Origin: Fimadaptatus sp050946055
GTDB lineage: Bacteria > Bacillota > Clostridia > Christensenellales > Aristaeellaceae
Direction of reading: 5' to 3'
NCBI GenBank assembly: GCA_050946055.1
Contig: JBMNUB010000002.1
Span: forward strand, 1 to 64,000
DNA: 64,000 nt
The notes beneath the pieces are model-generated. The model was not told the DNA's origin, searched no databases, and saw only the letters and a list, made by a program, of their open reading frames with translations. Positions 17,336-25,822 of this stretch are shown here, one piece after another (position 1 is the stretch's first letter; every line of letters begins with the position of its first letter). The translations under genes were made by a program, and so were the position numbers.

Positions 17336-17578
17336 ATGGTAAAGATTCGCCTGAAGAGGATGGGCATGAAGAAGGCCCCGTTCTACCGCATCGTAGTCAT
17401 CGACAGCCGCGACGCTCGCGACGGCCGCCCGATAGAGGAGATTGGCTACTTCAACCCCATGACCGAGCCGGCCGACATCAAGGTGGACGCGGAGCGCGCT
17501 CAGTACTGGCTGGGTGTGGGCGCTCAGCCTACTCAGACCGTCAAGACCCTGCTGCGCAACGCGGGCGTAAACAAGTAA
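17336..17578 (+). CDS. rpsP: Ribosomal protein S16
   Basis: An 80-residue S16 of the 30S subunit, MVKIRLKRMGMKKAPFYRIV being diagnostic. A near-perfect AAGGAGGAAA site lies 5-6 bases before the ATG. Its Ile codons are 3 ATC, 2 ATT and 1 ATA, unlike the ATA-dominated neighbours. It is the first gene of the conserved rpsP-khpA-rimM-trmD-rplS order, here opened by insertions. Confidence 0.97.
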   Translation: MVKIRLKRMGMKKAPFYRIVVIDSRDARDGRPIEEIGYFNPMTEPADIKVDAERAQYWLGVGAQPTQTVKTLLRNAGVNK

Positions 17579-17579
17579 T

Positions 17580-17837
17580 ATGGCCGGGAATATGACTGAG
17601 CAGATCGACGCGGTCGCTTTGGTTGAATTCGTAGCCAGATCATTGGTCGATGATGCCGATTCGGTTCAGGTGAAGCGCATAGATAATCCGGAATCGACGG
17701 TTATCGAGCTGCACGTAGCTCCGGACGACATGGGCAAGGTGATAGGCAAGCAGGGCAGGATAGCCAAGGCCATCCGCACTGTGGTAAAGGCCGCCACCGC
17801 CAAGTTCGATAAGCCGGTGTTCGTGGAGATAATGTGA
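17580..17837 (+). CDS. khpA: KH-domain RNA-binding protein KhpA
   Basis: An 85-residue single KH-domain protein (YlqC/KhpA) with the loop VIGKQGRIAKAIRTVVKA (GxxG at about residues 54-57). KhpA works with KhpB/Jag on small RNAs and cell elongation in streptococci. The ATG at 17580 is one base after the rpsP stop; the ATG at 17592 (MTEQIDAVALVEF) is an alternative and leaves a more usual N terminus. A strong terminator follows. Confidence 0.9.
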   Translation: MAGNMTEQIDAVALVEFVARSLVDDADSVQVKRIDNPESTVIELHVAPDDMGKVIGKQGRIAKAIRTVVKAATAKFDKPVFVEIM

Positions 17838-17842
17838 CATGG

Positions 17843-17886
17843 GAGGGGGAGCCGTCGCCGGGCGCGTCGGCTCCCCCTCTGTTTAT
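17843..17886 (+). terminator. Intrinsic terminator after khpA
   Basis: GAGGGGGAGCCG (17843-17854) pairs with CGGCTCCCCCTC (17868-17879) around a 13-base loop, followed by TGTTTAT. Confidence 0.85.
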
Positions 17887-18084
17887 AATAAAGATTGTGG
17901 CTGCTTGCAGCCTGTGTGAAATAAAGGCTCTTCGCGGCTTTGTGGGGTATAAGTACCATAAATAAGCGCAAGTGAGCGGCCTATGCCCGCGATTTGGCAT
18001 TTGTCGCATGGCTGGCTTGCGGCATTATCCCACATGATTGCGTGAAGATGTGCAAAACGGCCGTAGCGGGGTGAATTTTGCTTT

Positions 18085-18507
18085 ATGGAGATAAGGCTGG
18101 CGCGCGCATCCGACAGGGCGCGCTGGTTTGAACTGGATGCGCATCTGCCCGAGGATGAGTTCATGGGCAAGCTGCTTTCGGACATGCTGTACGCGGCGAC
18201 GGTCGAGGGCAGGATAGTGGGCGTGCTGCGCTGGGGGCTTTTCTGGGATAGCATTCCGTTCATGAACCTGCTGTATGTGGATGAGGCGCTGCGCGGGCAG
18301 GGCTGCGGGCGGGCGCTGGTCATGCGCTGGGAGCGCGATATGCGCGCAAGGGGCTATGGCATGGTGCTGACTTCCACTCAGGTGGATGAGCAGGCGCAGC
18401 AATTTTATAGGCACATGGGCTATCGCGACTGCGGCGGCCTGATAATGGAGCTGCCCGGCTATGAACAGCCCATGGAGATGTTCATGTGCAAGCCGCTTGG
18501 CGAGTGA
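18085..18507 (+). CDS. GNAT family N-acetyltransferase
   Basis: A 140-residue GNAT protein. The acetyl-CoA binding motif A is LLYVDEALRGQGCGRALVMR (residues about 62-81: V, then RGQGCGRAL); a final QQFYRHMGYRDCGG matches the conserved end of the fold. The substrate cannot be told; it is not close to RimI in context or sequence. It sits between khpA and rimM, where most genomes have nothing, so it is probably a late insertion into the operon. The ribosome binding site (GGGGTGA) is 9 bases upstream. Confidence 0.82.
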   Translation: MEIRLARASDRARWFELDAHLPEDEFMGKLLSDMLYAATVEGRIVGVLRWGLFWDSIPFMNLLYVDEALRGQGCGRALVMRWERDMRARGYGMVLTSTQVDEQAQQFYRHMGYRDCGGLIMELPGYEQPMEMFMCKPLGE

Positions 18508-18580
18508 TGTGACTTGCGCGGCTTTGCGCGCGCTGTAACGATAGAGGCATGCCGCGCGTGGCGCGGCCGATGGAGGCAAT

Positions 18581-19108
18581 ATGCAGAGCGAATACCTTCT
18601 TATAGGCGAGATAACCCGTCCGCAGGGCGTGCGCGGCGAGATGCGCGTGCGGCCCTATACCGACGATCCCATGCGCTTTGAGGATCTGGACGCGGTATAT
18701 GTGTGCCATGGCGGTGAATATGAGATGCGCGGCATGCGCTTTGTGCGGCTGGCCAGCGAGGACGTGGTCATAATCCGCATGGATGGCGTGGAGGATGCAA
18801 ACGCCGTGGAGAAGTTGCGCGGCGAAAAGCTGTATGTGGATCGCGCGCATGCGGTCGAGCTGCCCGAGGATGCCGACTTCATAGTGGATTTGATAGGCTG
18901 CCGCGTGGTTGACGACGAGGGCGCGGAGTGGGGCAGGATAACCGACGTCATGCAGCCCGGCGGCGGCGACGTATACGTGATAAACGGCCCGCGCGGCGAA
19001 GTGCTTGCGCCCGCGCTCAAGAGCCTGGTGCTGTCGGTGGACACGCGCGAGGGGCTGATGCGCATAAGCGCCGCGCGCATGCGGGAGGTGGCAGTGCTTG
19101 AGGATTAG
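18581..19108 (+). CDS. rimM: Ribosome maturation factor RimM
   Basis: A 175-residue RimM that binds S19 and helps 16S 3'-domain assembly. The N-terminal barrel begins YLLIGEITRPQGVRGEMRVR; the C-terminal PRC-like barrel includes DLIGCRVVDDEGAEWGRITD and the DVYVINGPRGEVLAPALKS segment. GGAGGCAAT precedes the ATG. It overlaps trmD by 11 bases in another frame. Confidence 0.95.
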   Translation: MQSEYLLIGEITRPQGVRGEMRVRPYTDDPMRFEDLDAVYVCHGGEYEMRGMRFVRLASEDVVIIRMDGVEDANAVEKLRGEKLYVDRAHAVELPEDADFIVDLIGCRVVDDEGAEWGRITDVMQPGGGDVYVINGPRGEVLAPALKSLVLSVDTREGLMRISAARMREVAVLED

Positions 19109-20126
19109 GGTGCTGACCATCTTTCCGGAGATGATAGAGCCTGTTCTCCGCTCGAGCATACTGGGTCGCGCCACTGAGCGCGGCCTTATCGACATAGAGG
19201 CCGTGGACATACGCCCGTATTCCACGCTCAAGCACAAGAACACCGATGACTATCCCTTCGGAGGCGGCGCGGGCATGGTGATGCTACCGCAGCCCATTTG
19301 CGACTGCGTGGATGACGTGGCGCGAGGCTTCACCGGGCGCAGGCTGTACATGTCGCCGCGCGGACGTACATTCAGCCAGAGCATAGCCGAGGAGCTGGCG
19401 CGCGAGGAGGACATGGTGATACTCTGCGGCCATTACGAAGGCGTGGATCAGCGCGCGCTGGACATATGCGGCTTCGAGGAGATGTCGATAGGCGACTATG
19501 TGCTGACCGGCGGCGAGCTGGCCGCCATGGTCATAGTGGATGCGGTGGCGCGGCTGGTGCCGGGCGTGCTGGGCAGCGAGGAATCGCCGCTGGACGAGAG
19601 CTTCTCTTCGGGGTTGCTTGAGTATCCGCAGTACACGCGCCCGCGCGAGTATCGCGGCCATGCCGTGCCGGAAGTGCTGCTAAGCGGCAACCATGCGCAC
19701 ATAGCGCGCTGGCGGCGCGAGCAGTCGCTGGAGCTGACGTATGACCGCCGCCCGGAGATGCTTAATGGCATAGTGCTGGACAAGAAGGACAGAAAGTTCA
19801 TGAGCGAGCTGATAGCCCGTCGTGAAGCGGAACGGGCAGAGGTCGCGCGAGCCGAAGCGGAGCGAGCAGAAGCCGAGCTAGCGGAAGCTGAGCAATCCGA
19901 AGCCACGCAAGTCGAAGTCGGGCAAGCGGAAGCCGAGCGTGCCGAAGTCGAGCAAGGCGAAGCAATGCAAGTCGAAGTTGGGCAAGCTGAAGTAGAGCAA
20001 GCGGAAGCCGAGCAAGCCGAAATCAGGCAAGCGGAAGCCGAGCGTGCCGAAGTCGAGCAAGGCGAAGCAACGCAAGTAGAAGTCGAGCAAACTGAAGTAG
20101 AGCGAGCCGAAGCCACGCAAGCATAA
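19098..20126 (+). CDS. trmD: tRNA (guanine-N1)-methyltransferase with repeat tail
   Basis: TrmD makes m1G37 in tRNA and prevents frameshifting. The catalytic core is residues 1-240: MRIRVLTIFPEMIEP, YGGGAGMVM-like FGGGAGMVM, CGHYEGVDQRALD, then the knot segment MSIGDYVLTGGELAAMVIVD and LLEYPQYTRP. The start is TTG at 19098, with GGGAGGTGG upstream and an 11-base overlap with rimM. The protein is 342 residues, about 100 longer than usual: the extra C terminus is some 20 units of a pentapeptide of the type E-A/V-x-Q/R-x, encoded by 15-bp repeats. The same repeat continues in frame beyond the TAA to a second stop at 20208-20210. Confidence 0.94.
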   Translation: MRIRVLTIFPEMIEPVLRSSILGRATERGLIDIEAVDIRPYSTLKHKNTDDYPFGGGAGMVMLPQPICDCVDDVARGFTGRRLYMSPRGRTFSQSIAEELAREEDMVILCGHYEGVDQRALDICGFEEMSIGDYVLTGGELAAMVIVDAVARLVPGVLGSEESPLDESFSSGLLEYPQYTRPREYRGHAVPEVLLSGNHAHIARWRREQSLELTYDRRPEMLNGIVLDKKDRKFMSELIARREAERAEVARAEAERAEAELAEAEQSEATQVEVGQAEAERAEVEQGEAMQVEVGQAEVEQAEAEQAEIRQAEAERAEVEQGEATQVEVEQTEVERAEATQA

Positions 20127-20210
20127 GCAGCACAAGCCGAAACCAATCAAGCCAAATTCGGACAGGCCGAATCTGCGCAAGTTGAATCTGAGCAGTCCGA
20201 AGCCGAATAA
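19827..20210 (+). repeat. 15-bp repeat coding the TrmD tail, read past its stop
   Basis: Degenerate 15-bp units (GAAGTCGAGCAAGCG-like) run from about 19827 through the trmD stop at 20124-20126 and continue in the same frame for 27 more codons to TAA 20208-20210, with Gln, Ala, Glu still dominant (for example QVESEQSEAE just before the final stop). Confidence 0.85.
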
Positions 20211-20266
20211 ACGCACACCGGCTTCCCCGGACAGTTGACCGCATGGCGCGTCAGAGAGGAGCAAAC

Positions 20267-21352
20267 GTGGACGTTGGAGCATACATATGGCCGGCATACA
20301 CCGGCACGGAGATCCGCAGCAGGATATTCTGGCCCGACGGCGAGGGCGAATGGCAGACCGTGCGCAGCGCTCAGCCGCGATTTGAGGGGCATAAGCTGCC
20401 GCGAGTGCCGCTCATGGGCTATCAGGACGAGGCTGATCCCTCTGTCATGGCCGGACAGATAGAGCTGGCGAGGGCGCATGGCATCAATGTGTTCATATAT
20501 GACTGGTACTGGTACGACGGCATGCCGTTCCTTGAGCAGTGCTTGGACAACGGCTTCCTGCGCGCGCCCAACTGCCGGGAGCAGAAGTTCTACATAATGT
20601 GGGCCAACCACGACGTGAACTTCACCTGGGACAAGCGCATATCCGACCAGCCTAACGCCGTGATATGGCGCGGAAGCCAGCCGCGCGAGGAGTTCACGCG
20701 CATAGCCGAGCGCTGGATAGACATGTACCTGTGGCGCGAGAACTACTATCGCGTGGACGGCTGCCCGGTGATAATGATATACGATGTGGACAACCTCGTG
20801 CGCGGCATGGGCGGCGTGCGCGCGGCACGGCATGCGCTGGATGATTTGCGCAGACGCGCCGTGTGCGCAGGGCTGCCCGGCGTGCATCTGCAAATGGCGC
20901 TGTGGTCGGATGGCGTGCATGACCTGACCGGCGTGGATGGCTCGCACATGGACTCGGCACAGCTGGCGCGCGAACTGGGCTTTGACAGCCTGACCAACTA
21001 TCAGTTCGTGCATTTCGTGGACATAGACCGCGACTATCAGGCGGTCATGGACGATGTGCGCCGCAAGTGGGACGACTTTGCGCGCATAGGCATAAAGTAC
21101 TGGCCGCATGTGTCCATAGGCTGGGACAACAATCCTCGCTTCAACTCCTTCCGTCCCGGCGTGCTGCGCGGCAATACGCCCGCGGCCTTCGGCAGGGCGC
21201 TGGAGGATGCGCGCGCGCTGGCCGAGCGCACCGGCGCACCCATGGTCACGATAAACAGCTGGAACGAGTGGACGGAGATGAGCTATCTGCTGCCCGACGA
21301 TGTGAACGGCTATGGGTATCTTGACGAGGTAAAGCGCGTGTTCGGAAAGTGA
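20267..21352 (+). CDS. GH99 / WbsX-like glycoside hydrolase family protein
   Basis: A 361-residue protein matching the WbsX (glycosyltransferase WbsX / GH99-like) family, a TIM-barrel group related to endo-alpha-mannanases. Diagnostic segments: VGAYIWPAYTG near the start, INVFIYDWYWYDGMPFLEQ (about 77-95), KYWPHVSIGWDNNPRF and the C-terminal INSWNEWTEMSYLLPD, whose Glu residues are the likely catalytic ones in the family. GTG at 20267 is preferred over ATG at 20243 since GAGAGGAG lies 5 bases before it. No signal peptide is visible, so it probably acts in the cytosol. It follows the TrmD repeat directly and is ended by a strong terminator. Confidence 0.8.
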   Translation: MDVGAYIWPAYTGTEIRSRIFWPDGEGEWQTVRSAQPRFEGHKLPRVPLMGYQDEADPSVMAGQIELARAHGINVFIYDWYWYDGMPFLEQCLDNGFLRAPNCREQKFYIMWANHDVNFTWDKRISDQPNAVIWRGSQPREEFTRIAERWIDMYLWRENYYRVDGCPVIMIYDVDNLVRGMGGVRAARHALDDLRRRAVCAGLPGVHLQMALWSDGVHDLTGVDGSHMDSAQLARELGFDSLTNYQFVHFVDIDRDYQAVMDDVRRKWDDFARIGIKYWPHVSIGWDNNPRFNSFRPGVLRGNTPAAFGRALEDARALAERTGAPMVTINSWNEWTEMSYLLPDDVNGYGYLDEVKRVFGK

Positions 21353-21419
21353 ATGTGCGCCTTATGTAATGGCTGGCGCTGTGCCAGCCTGCGCGCACGC
21401 GGCGCAAATCTGTCATACG

Positions 21420-21458
21420 CATCCGCTTTCGGCCTACGGTCGGGGGCGGATGTTTTTT
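21420..21458 (+). terminator. Intrinsic terminator after the GH99-like gene
   Basis: A 15-pair stem with G-U pairs (21420-21434 with 21438-21452), three-base loop TAC, then six T residues (21453-21458). Confidence 0.9.
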
Positions 21459-21464
21459 GACATA

Positions 21465-21495
21465 TAAAGCCCGCCTTCGGAAGCTCGAAAGCGGG
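21465..21495 (-). terminator. Terminator for the minus-strand membrane gene
   Basis: CCCGCCTTCG (21470-21479) pairs with CGAAAGCGGG (21486-21495). On the minus strand the stem is followed by CTTTATAT, a weak T-rich tail, 60 bases after the stop of the gene at 21555. Confidence 0.6.
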
Positions 21496-21554
21496 CGGAT
21501 GAGTTTGTGCGATATAGGGTCTTTGCGCCTTGACCGGCTGCGCATTGCGGTGTG

Positions 21555-22322
21555 CTATGCCGCGTTTTGCAAATCGGACTGCTTGCGCGGCAGCGCGATT
21601 GCCAATACCTGTTTAAGGGGCATGCCGGCTATGCCTAAGTATAGCCAGTATGAATATGCCGTTACCCGCCCGATAACCAGCCTTGCGCAGAAGGATGTGA
21701 ATCCGCACTTCAATGCGCCGCTGTAAGCGAGCAGGGCGCTTATCACGATTATGAGCTGCGCGGCAAATATTGTAAGCGGCACGGCCATGCGCCGCGCAAG
21801 CCTGGGCAGCGGCAGCGCAAAGCCCAGCAGCAGCGCCAGCGCCATTTCAAAATAGGTCGATGCCGACATGCCCAGCCTGCGCGTCGCGGGATTGCTCAGC
21901 AAGGGCGTTTTGGTTGCACACAGTATTGCTGTACCGGCTGCGGTCAGCACAAGCGCGATAACCGATACCTTTGCCAGCGTGCGCGCGTCGCCATCGTACC
22001 AGCTAAGGCCAATCAGATAACCGGCAGTCAATGCGATAAGGCGCAATGAGTCCGAGTAATCGTCTCCTAGGTAACTGAGGCATATGGTAAAGGCGATGAA
22101 CGCAATTAAGCCGCAGGTCAGGGGAAATAAGTGCGTCGAACTTGGCCGCTTGCCGCTTATGAGATTGTAAGTCATCGGCAAAAGTCCAATCAACAGTCCG
22201 CTTATCGCACATAGCCATGTGAAGCTAATGGGTGTAAGCGCCAGCACCATGCCGGCCAGCAAAGCCCACACTGCATATATGCCAAAGGTCGCCAGTGCAA
22301 ATAGAATGCTTTTTCTGCGCAT
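21555..22322 (-). CDS. Unknown multi-pass membrane protein
   Basis: A 255-residue very hydrophobic protein with about eight predicted helices (near residues 7-29, 35-53, 67-86, 92-109, 118-136, 155-172, 181-203 and 222-240). Loops carry few charges apart from the YLGDDYSDS segment near 86-94. AAGGAGG sits 7 bases before the ATG. I do not recognise the family. It is convergent with the GH99-like gene and faces away from the secreted-protein gene at 22797. Confidence 0.78.
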   Translation of the reverse strand: MRRKSILFALATFGIYAVWALLAGMVLALTPISFTWLCAISGLLIGLLPMTYNLISGKRPSSTHLFPLTCGLIAFIAFTICLSYLGDDYSDSLRLIALTAGYLIGLSWYDGDARTLAKVSVIALVLTAAGTAILCATKTPLLSNPATRRLGMSASTYFEMALALLLGFALPLPRLARRMAVPLTIFAAQLIIVISALLAYSGALKCGFTSFCARLVIGRVTAYSYWLYLGIAGMPLKQVLAIALPRKQSDLQNAA

Positions 22323-22635
22323 AACAGCAACCTCCTTTTGAATGGTAAGTCGGTGACGGCTGGTTTTGAGGATGCGCCGCCGTCTGCAAATGGAGTATGT
22401 CAGGCATTATATTGCTTTCTTATTGATTTGCTCGGTCACTGAGTTGAAACAGGTGCGACTGACTAAAGGCTAAGCATCGATAGGTGCATTGTTGCGAAGT
22501 CCTACTCACATTTTTACCACCTCTTATTAATATGGGCTTATTCTAAACATATTATATCATGCGCTGAGTTGAAATACAATAAACAGCAGGAAAAATTGCA
22601 AATGGCATTTTGGTGCAAAATAAATCCGCATGCGA
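22323..22635. other. AT-richer spacer, divergent control region
   Basis: This spacer between divergent genes is AT-richer than the surrounding coding DNA. No gene, clear repeat or riboswitch was recognised; a promoter for the right-hand gene follows at 22636. Confidence 0.4.
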
Positions 22636-22664
22636 TTGACGCGAATGAGAACATATGATAAAAT
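22636..22664 (+). promoter_or_regulatory. Promoter for the secreted-protein gene
   Basis: TTGACG (22636-22641), 17-base spacer, TAAAAT (22659-22664). It leaves a leader of roughly 125 bases before the ATG at 22797. Confidence 0.65.
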
Positions 22665-22796
22665 ATCATAAAATAGAGAGAAAGAACACGTGATATATAC
22701 GCTTGCTGCAAATTGCCGCCAGTTAAGCCGCATGAGTATATCCATGGCGCGGACAGCGCCTGTGCATATAAAAATACTCGTGAGGAGGTACTTGCC

Positions 22797-23912
22797 ATGA
22801 AACGAATCATCAGCATGCTTGCACTGCTTGTGGCGCTCATCTGCGCCGCGCCGCTGGCGCTTGCCGACGCGCAGCCGGATAAGCTGGAGATTGACATAGC
22901 CGCACTTCCGAGCGGCGGCGAGGTGTTGCCCGGCATATCGTGCGGCATGTCGCGCGACGAGATGATAGCGGCGGGCTATGCGCTTGCCAAAAATCCAGCG
23001 ATAAAGAGTTACAATGCCGAGGAAGATGTGAACAAGCTGACATACGAACTCGACAGTCCCACATGGCTCACGCTCAACGGCGTTTCTTTGAACATAGCGC
23101 AGTTCCAATTCGCAAATGACAAGCTGCTGAGCATGGCGTTCGTGCTGGAGGGTGTAGGCGATGCAAAGGCGCTGCGCGAGTATGCACATCAGGCGCTGGG
23201 CGAAGCGGACAGGACAACAAGCGATGGCGAACTCAGCATGCAGGCCTGGCGCATCGATGAAGCGGAGGTTACAGTCCTGCTGACTGTACTGCCGCGCGAC
23301 TTTTTTAAGCAGGAAGGCGAGAGCGAGATAGACGCAAGCCTGATAGTCACGTTTGAGAACGTATATTACGAGATGTATTCCGGTTGGGAAGAACCCACGG
23401 TCATGGTTGCCGCGATTGAGCGCGTGCTTGCGGGCGGCGAGTTCATAATGGGACTTGCGCCCGGCGCAAGCGTGGATGATGTGCGCGCCGCGGGCATACC
23501 GATAAAGGACGCGCCCGAGTTCGAGAACACGAGCGAGGACGGCCTGCTGACCGAAGTCGTGTACAGTCTGGATGATGGTGCCATAGTGATAATGGACGGC
23601 AAGGTGATAAACGTTCAGCACCTGCAATTCGTAAATGGCGGGTTTATAAACTTGGGCGCGGGTCTGCCAGACACCGAGTACGCCGACGAGCTGCGCACTA
23701 AGCTCATCGGGCTGCTGGGCGAGCCCAAGACCACTGCGCTTGAGGAACAGGCGCTGAGCGTGGACGAATGGTTCATAGGCGAAGGCGAGACACAGCTGCG
23801 CGTGGGTCTGATATCGCAGTGGGACGAAAAGGGCATGACGGGCGCGAGCATTCAGGTGGATTACACAGAGTACATGAAGCAGCTGCGCGAACAGGCCGCC
23901 CAAAAGAGCTAA
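22797..23912 (+). CDS. Secreted protein with two related domains
   Basis: A 371-residue protein with a clear signal peptide (MKRIISMLALLVALICAAPL, cleavage after ALADA) and no lipobox Cys. The mature part seems to hold two related units: residues about 45-175 (ISCGMSRDEMIAAGYAL, LTYELDS, ALREYAHQALGEAD) and about 210-365 (MGLAPGASVDDVRAAGIPI, VVYSLDDG, ELRTKLIGLLGEP). The pattern (short GxS-DEV-like helix, YxxD strand, helix ending in GEP/GEA) recurs in the secreted protein at 56468, so the two are probably paralogues. Start set by GAGGAGGTA 8 bases upstream. The function is unknown. Confidence 0.8.
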   Translation: MKRIISMLALLVALICAAPLALADAQPDKLEIDIAALPSGGEVLPGISCGMSRDEMIAAGYALAKNPAIKSYNAEEDVNKLTYELDSPTWLTLNGVSLNIAQFQFANDKLLSMAFVLEGVGDAKALREYAHQALGEADRTTSDGELSMQAWRIDEAEVTVLLTVLPRDFFKQEGESEIDASLIVTFENVYYEMYSGWEEPTVMVAAIERVLAGGEFIMGLAPGASVDDVRAAGIPIKDAPEFENTSEDGLLTEVVYSLDDGAIVIMDGKVINVQHLQFVNGGFINLGAGLPDTEYADELRTKLIGLLGEPKTTALEEQALSVDEWFIGEGETQLRVGLISQWDEKGMTGASIQVDYTEYMKQLREQAAQKS

Positions 23913-23941
23913 TAGCGCATATAAAGGCAAATGAATGACAG

Positions 23942-23986
23942 GGGCGCTGCCTGCAGAAGTGATATCTGCGGCAGCGCCCATTGATT
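23942..23986 (+). terminator. Long hairpin after the secreted-protein gene
   Basis: GGGCGCTGCC (23942-23951) pairs perfectly with GGCAGCGCCC (23970-23979), with an inner GCAGA/TCTGC stem. The tail is ATTGATTATG, poor in T, so termination may be inefficient. Confidence 0.6.
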
Positions 23987-24051
23987 ATGTTTAAGTCAGC
24001 GGGGCAACTGGTCAATAGGCAGCGCTTTGAGCTTTATGCGATGTGAGCAGA

Positions 24052-24160
24052 GCATATGCAATACCATAGTTCATGCCAAGCTGCGCCTGTCCGCGCAAGG
24101 CATATGCAATAGTCCATGCCAAGTCACACCTGTCCGCAATGGCATATGCCCATGCACCCG
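24052..24160. repeat. Degenerate tandem repeat, GCATATGC units
   Basis: Three units begin GCATATGC at 24052, 24100 and 24142 (spacings 48 and 42) and share TCATGCCAAG and CCTGTCCGC segments. It lies downstream of the convergent asparaginase gene. Not coding. Confidence 0.6.
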
Positions 24161-24197
24161 TCAAAAGGCGCTTTGCAGGCCAAATGCCGCCGCTGCA

Positions 24198-25232
24198 TCA
24201 ATCCCGTCTCGGTTCAGGCTCGACCTCTGCGCCCTCGAACCTGAGCAGATCGTGCGCTATGGGCGTGTAGAACAGCTCCTTTATCAGCTCGGCATCGCGG
24301 GTCTGGGGCAGTATCCACATGAGCTTGGTCACGACCGCCTCTATGGTCATGGTGTGCGCCTGCAATACGCCCGGCGTGCTGGCCACGCGCGCGCCCACCT
24401 GATATACGCCCAGATCGCTGCCCTCGTGCGGCACTTGAGTGGTTATGACGATTGGCCTGCCCGATTCGCCCCACGGACGCACGGCGGCAAGGAAGTCCTC
24501 CTGCTCATAGCGCGGCAGACCGCCCACGCCGAAGCTCTCTATGACCAGCGCGTCGAAGCTGTCCAGCAGCAGCCCCAGCACGCCGGGGTTCAGCCCCGGT
24601 ATCAGCCTTAGCACGAACACGCGCGCGTCCAGCTTGTCATAAAACCTGGGCGCGCACAGCGGCTTGGGCTCGCGTATGTAGTGCAGTATGCGCCCCTCGC
24701 GCAGCAGCGCTATGTCGGGGAAGTCTATGCTGGAGAAGGCGTTCATCGACTTGGTGCGCGTCTTGCGGGCGCGCGTGCCGGCTATCACCCTGCCGTCGAA
24801 CACCAGCAGCACGCCAAACAGCGTATCGTCCAGCGCGGCTATGAACGCATCGAACAGGTTGCGGCGCGCGTCTGTCTCGGTGTCGTATATGGACTTCTGA
24901 GAGCCGGTCAGCACTATGGGCTTTGAGCTGTCCTGTATTAGATAGCTGAGCGCGCCCGAGGTGTACGCCATGGTGTCGGTGCCGTGGGTGATGACGAAGC
25001 CGTCGTACTTATCGTAGTTCTCGCGCAGGCAGGCGGCTATGCTGAGCCAGCAGTCGGGCGATATGTTGGTGGAGTCTATGTTCATGAGCTGCGTGGCGTC
25101 CACATGGCACAGCCCGTTCAGCGCCGGTACGCAGTCCAGTATGTCCTGCGCGCGCAGCTGCGGCGCAAGTCCACGGTCGGTGGGGCGGCTGGCAATCGTG
25201 CCGCCGGTCGCTATAAGCAGTATGTTCTTCAT
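24198..25232 (-). CDS. ansA: L-asparaginase, type I
   Basis: A 344-residue cytosolic-type asparaginase hydrolysing Asn to Asp and ammonia. The first catalytic Thr is in LLIATGGTIASRP (Thr12), the second motif is VITHGTDTMAYTSGALSYL (about residues 80-98), both in family positions. There is no signal peptide, which fits the low-affinity type I class. AGGGGAA precedes the ATG on the minus strand. It stands alone between tandem repeats and the rplS promoter region. Some homologues act on glutamine or in tRNA-dependent amidation complexes, but there is no GatE-like domain here. Confidence 0.92.
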   Translation of the reverse strand: MKNILLIATGGTIASRPTDRGLAPQLRAQDILDCVPALNGLCHVDATQLMNIDSTNISPDCWLSIAACLRENYDKYDGFVITHGTDTMAYTSGALSYLIQDSSKPIVLTGSQKSIYDTETDARRNLFDAFIAALDDTLFGVLLVFDGRVIAGTRARKTRTKSMNAFSSIDFPDIALLREGRILHYIREPKPLCAPRFYDKLDARVFVLRLIPGLNPGVLGLLLDSFDALVIESFGVGGLPRYEQEDFLAAVRPWGESGRPIVITTQVPHEGSDLGVYQVGARVASTPGVLQAHTMTIEAVVTKLMWILPQTRDAELIKELFYTPIAHDLLRFEGAEVEPEPRRD

Positions 25233-25716
25233 ATATCAATTCCCCTTCAGACTATGCTCATACGATATCACATACGGCGCGGTCTGCGATAGCGCAGCGG
25301 CGTAAATTGCCGCTCAGGGCGCGAAAAGCCGCATGCGCCGGCAATCGCGGCTGTGGATAAAGTCGCGGCAATGCGTGCGCGGGCGTGCGCATCACGGAAA
25401 GCGCGGGGAATACACGCGCGCGGCGCTGTGCGCTCTGCCGCGAAAATGTGCATAAGTCCGCGCGGGTTTTGCATGTCGCCGCGCGAATGAGTCGCTGTTG
25501 GAGCGTGGCTTCGCCATGAGCATGCGCATGGCACGGGCAAATATGCATCCGCACTGCGCGCGGGCAAACGCCGCATGCCGCCTGGCGCAGTAACATGCCG
25601 CGCAAGCCTATGGAGCAAGTGCTGTCACATGCCTAGTAAGCCCGCGCCGCGATGGAGAGGGCATGCCGCGCAAGCCCGCAACCTCGCGGCGAACGCTTAT
25701 TTTGCCTTGATTTTAC
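25233..25716. other. GC-rich spacer between ansA and rplS
   Basis: About 480 bases with no convincing gene. CATGCCGCGCAAGCC occurs twice (25591-25605 and 25661-25675), like other GCATGC-rich spacer repeats in the window. The rest is unexplained. Confidence 0.5.
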
Positions 25717-25745
25717 TTGCATGCGCATGCTGGGTATGGTATAAT
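25717..25745 (+). promoter_or_regulatory. Promoter for rplS
   Basis: TTGCAT (25717-25722), 17-base spacer, extended -10 TGGTATAAT (TG 25737-25738, TATAAT 25740-25745). The transcript would have a leader of about 70 bases. Confidence 0.85.
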
Positions 25746-25822
25746 TAGCTTTGTGACACGGACGGTCCTCTGACGGCTCGCTGCCGTTTATGAACGTCTA
25801 TGAGGGAAGGAGGAAGTTACCC

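Noticed and set aside
25740..25822. Riboswitch or ribosomal protein autoregulatory leader before rplS
   Set aside because: The leader is only about 70 bases and no matching alternative stems or binding mimic could be demonstrated by eye.
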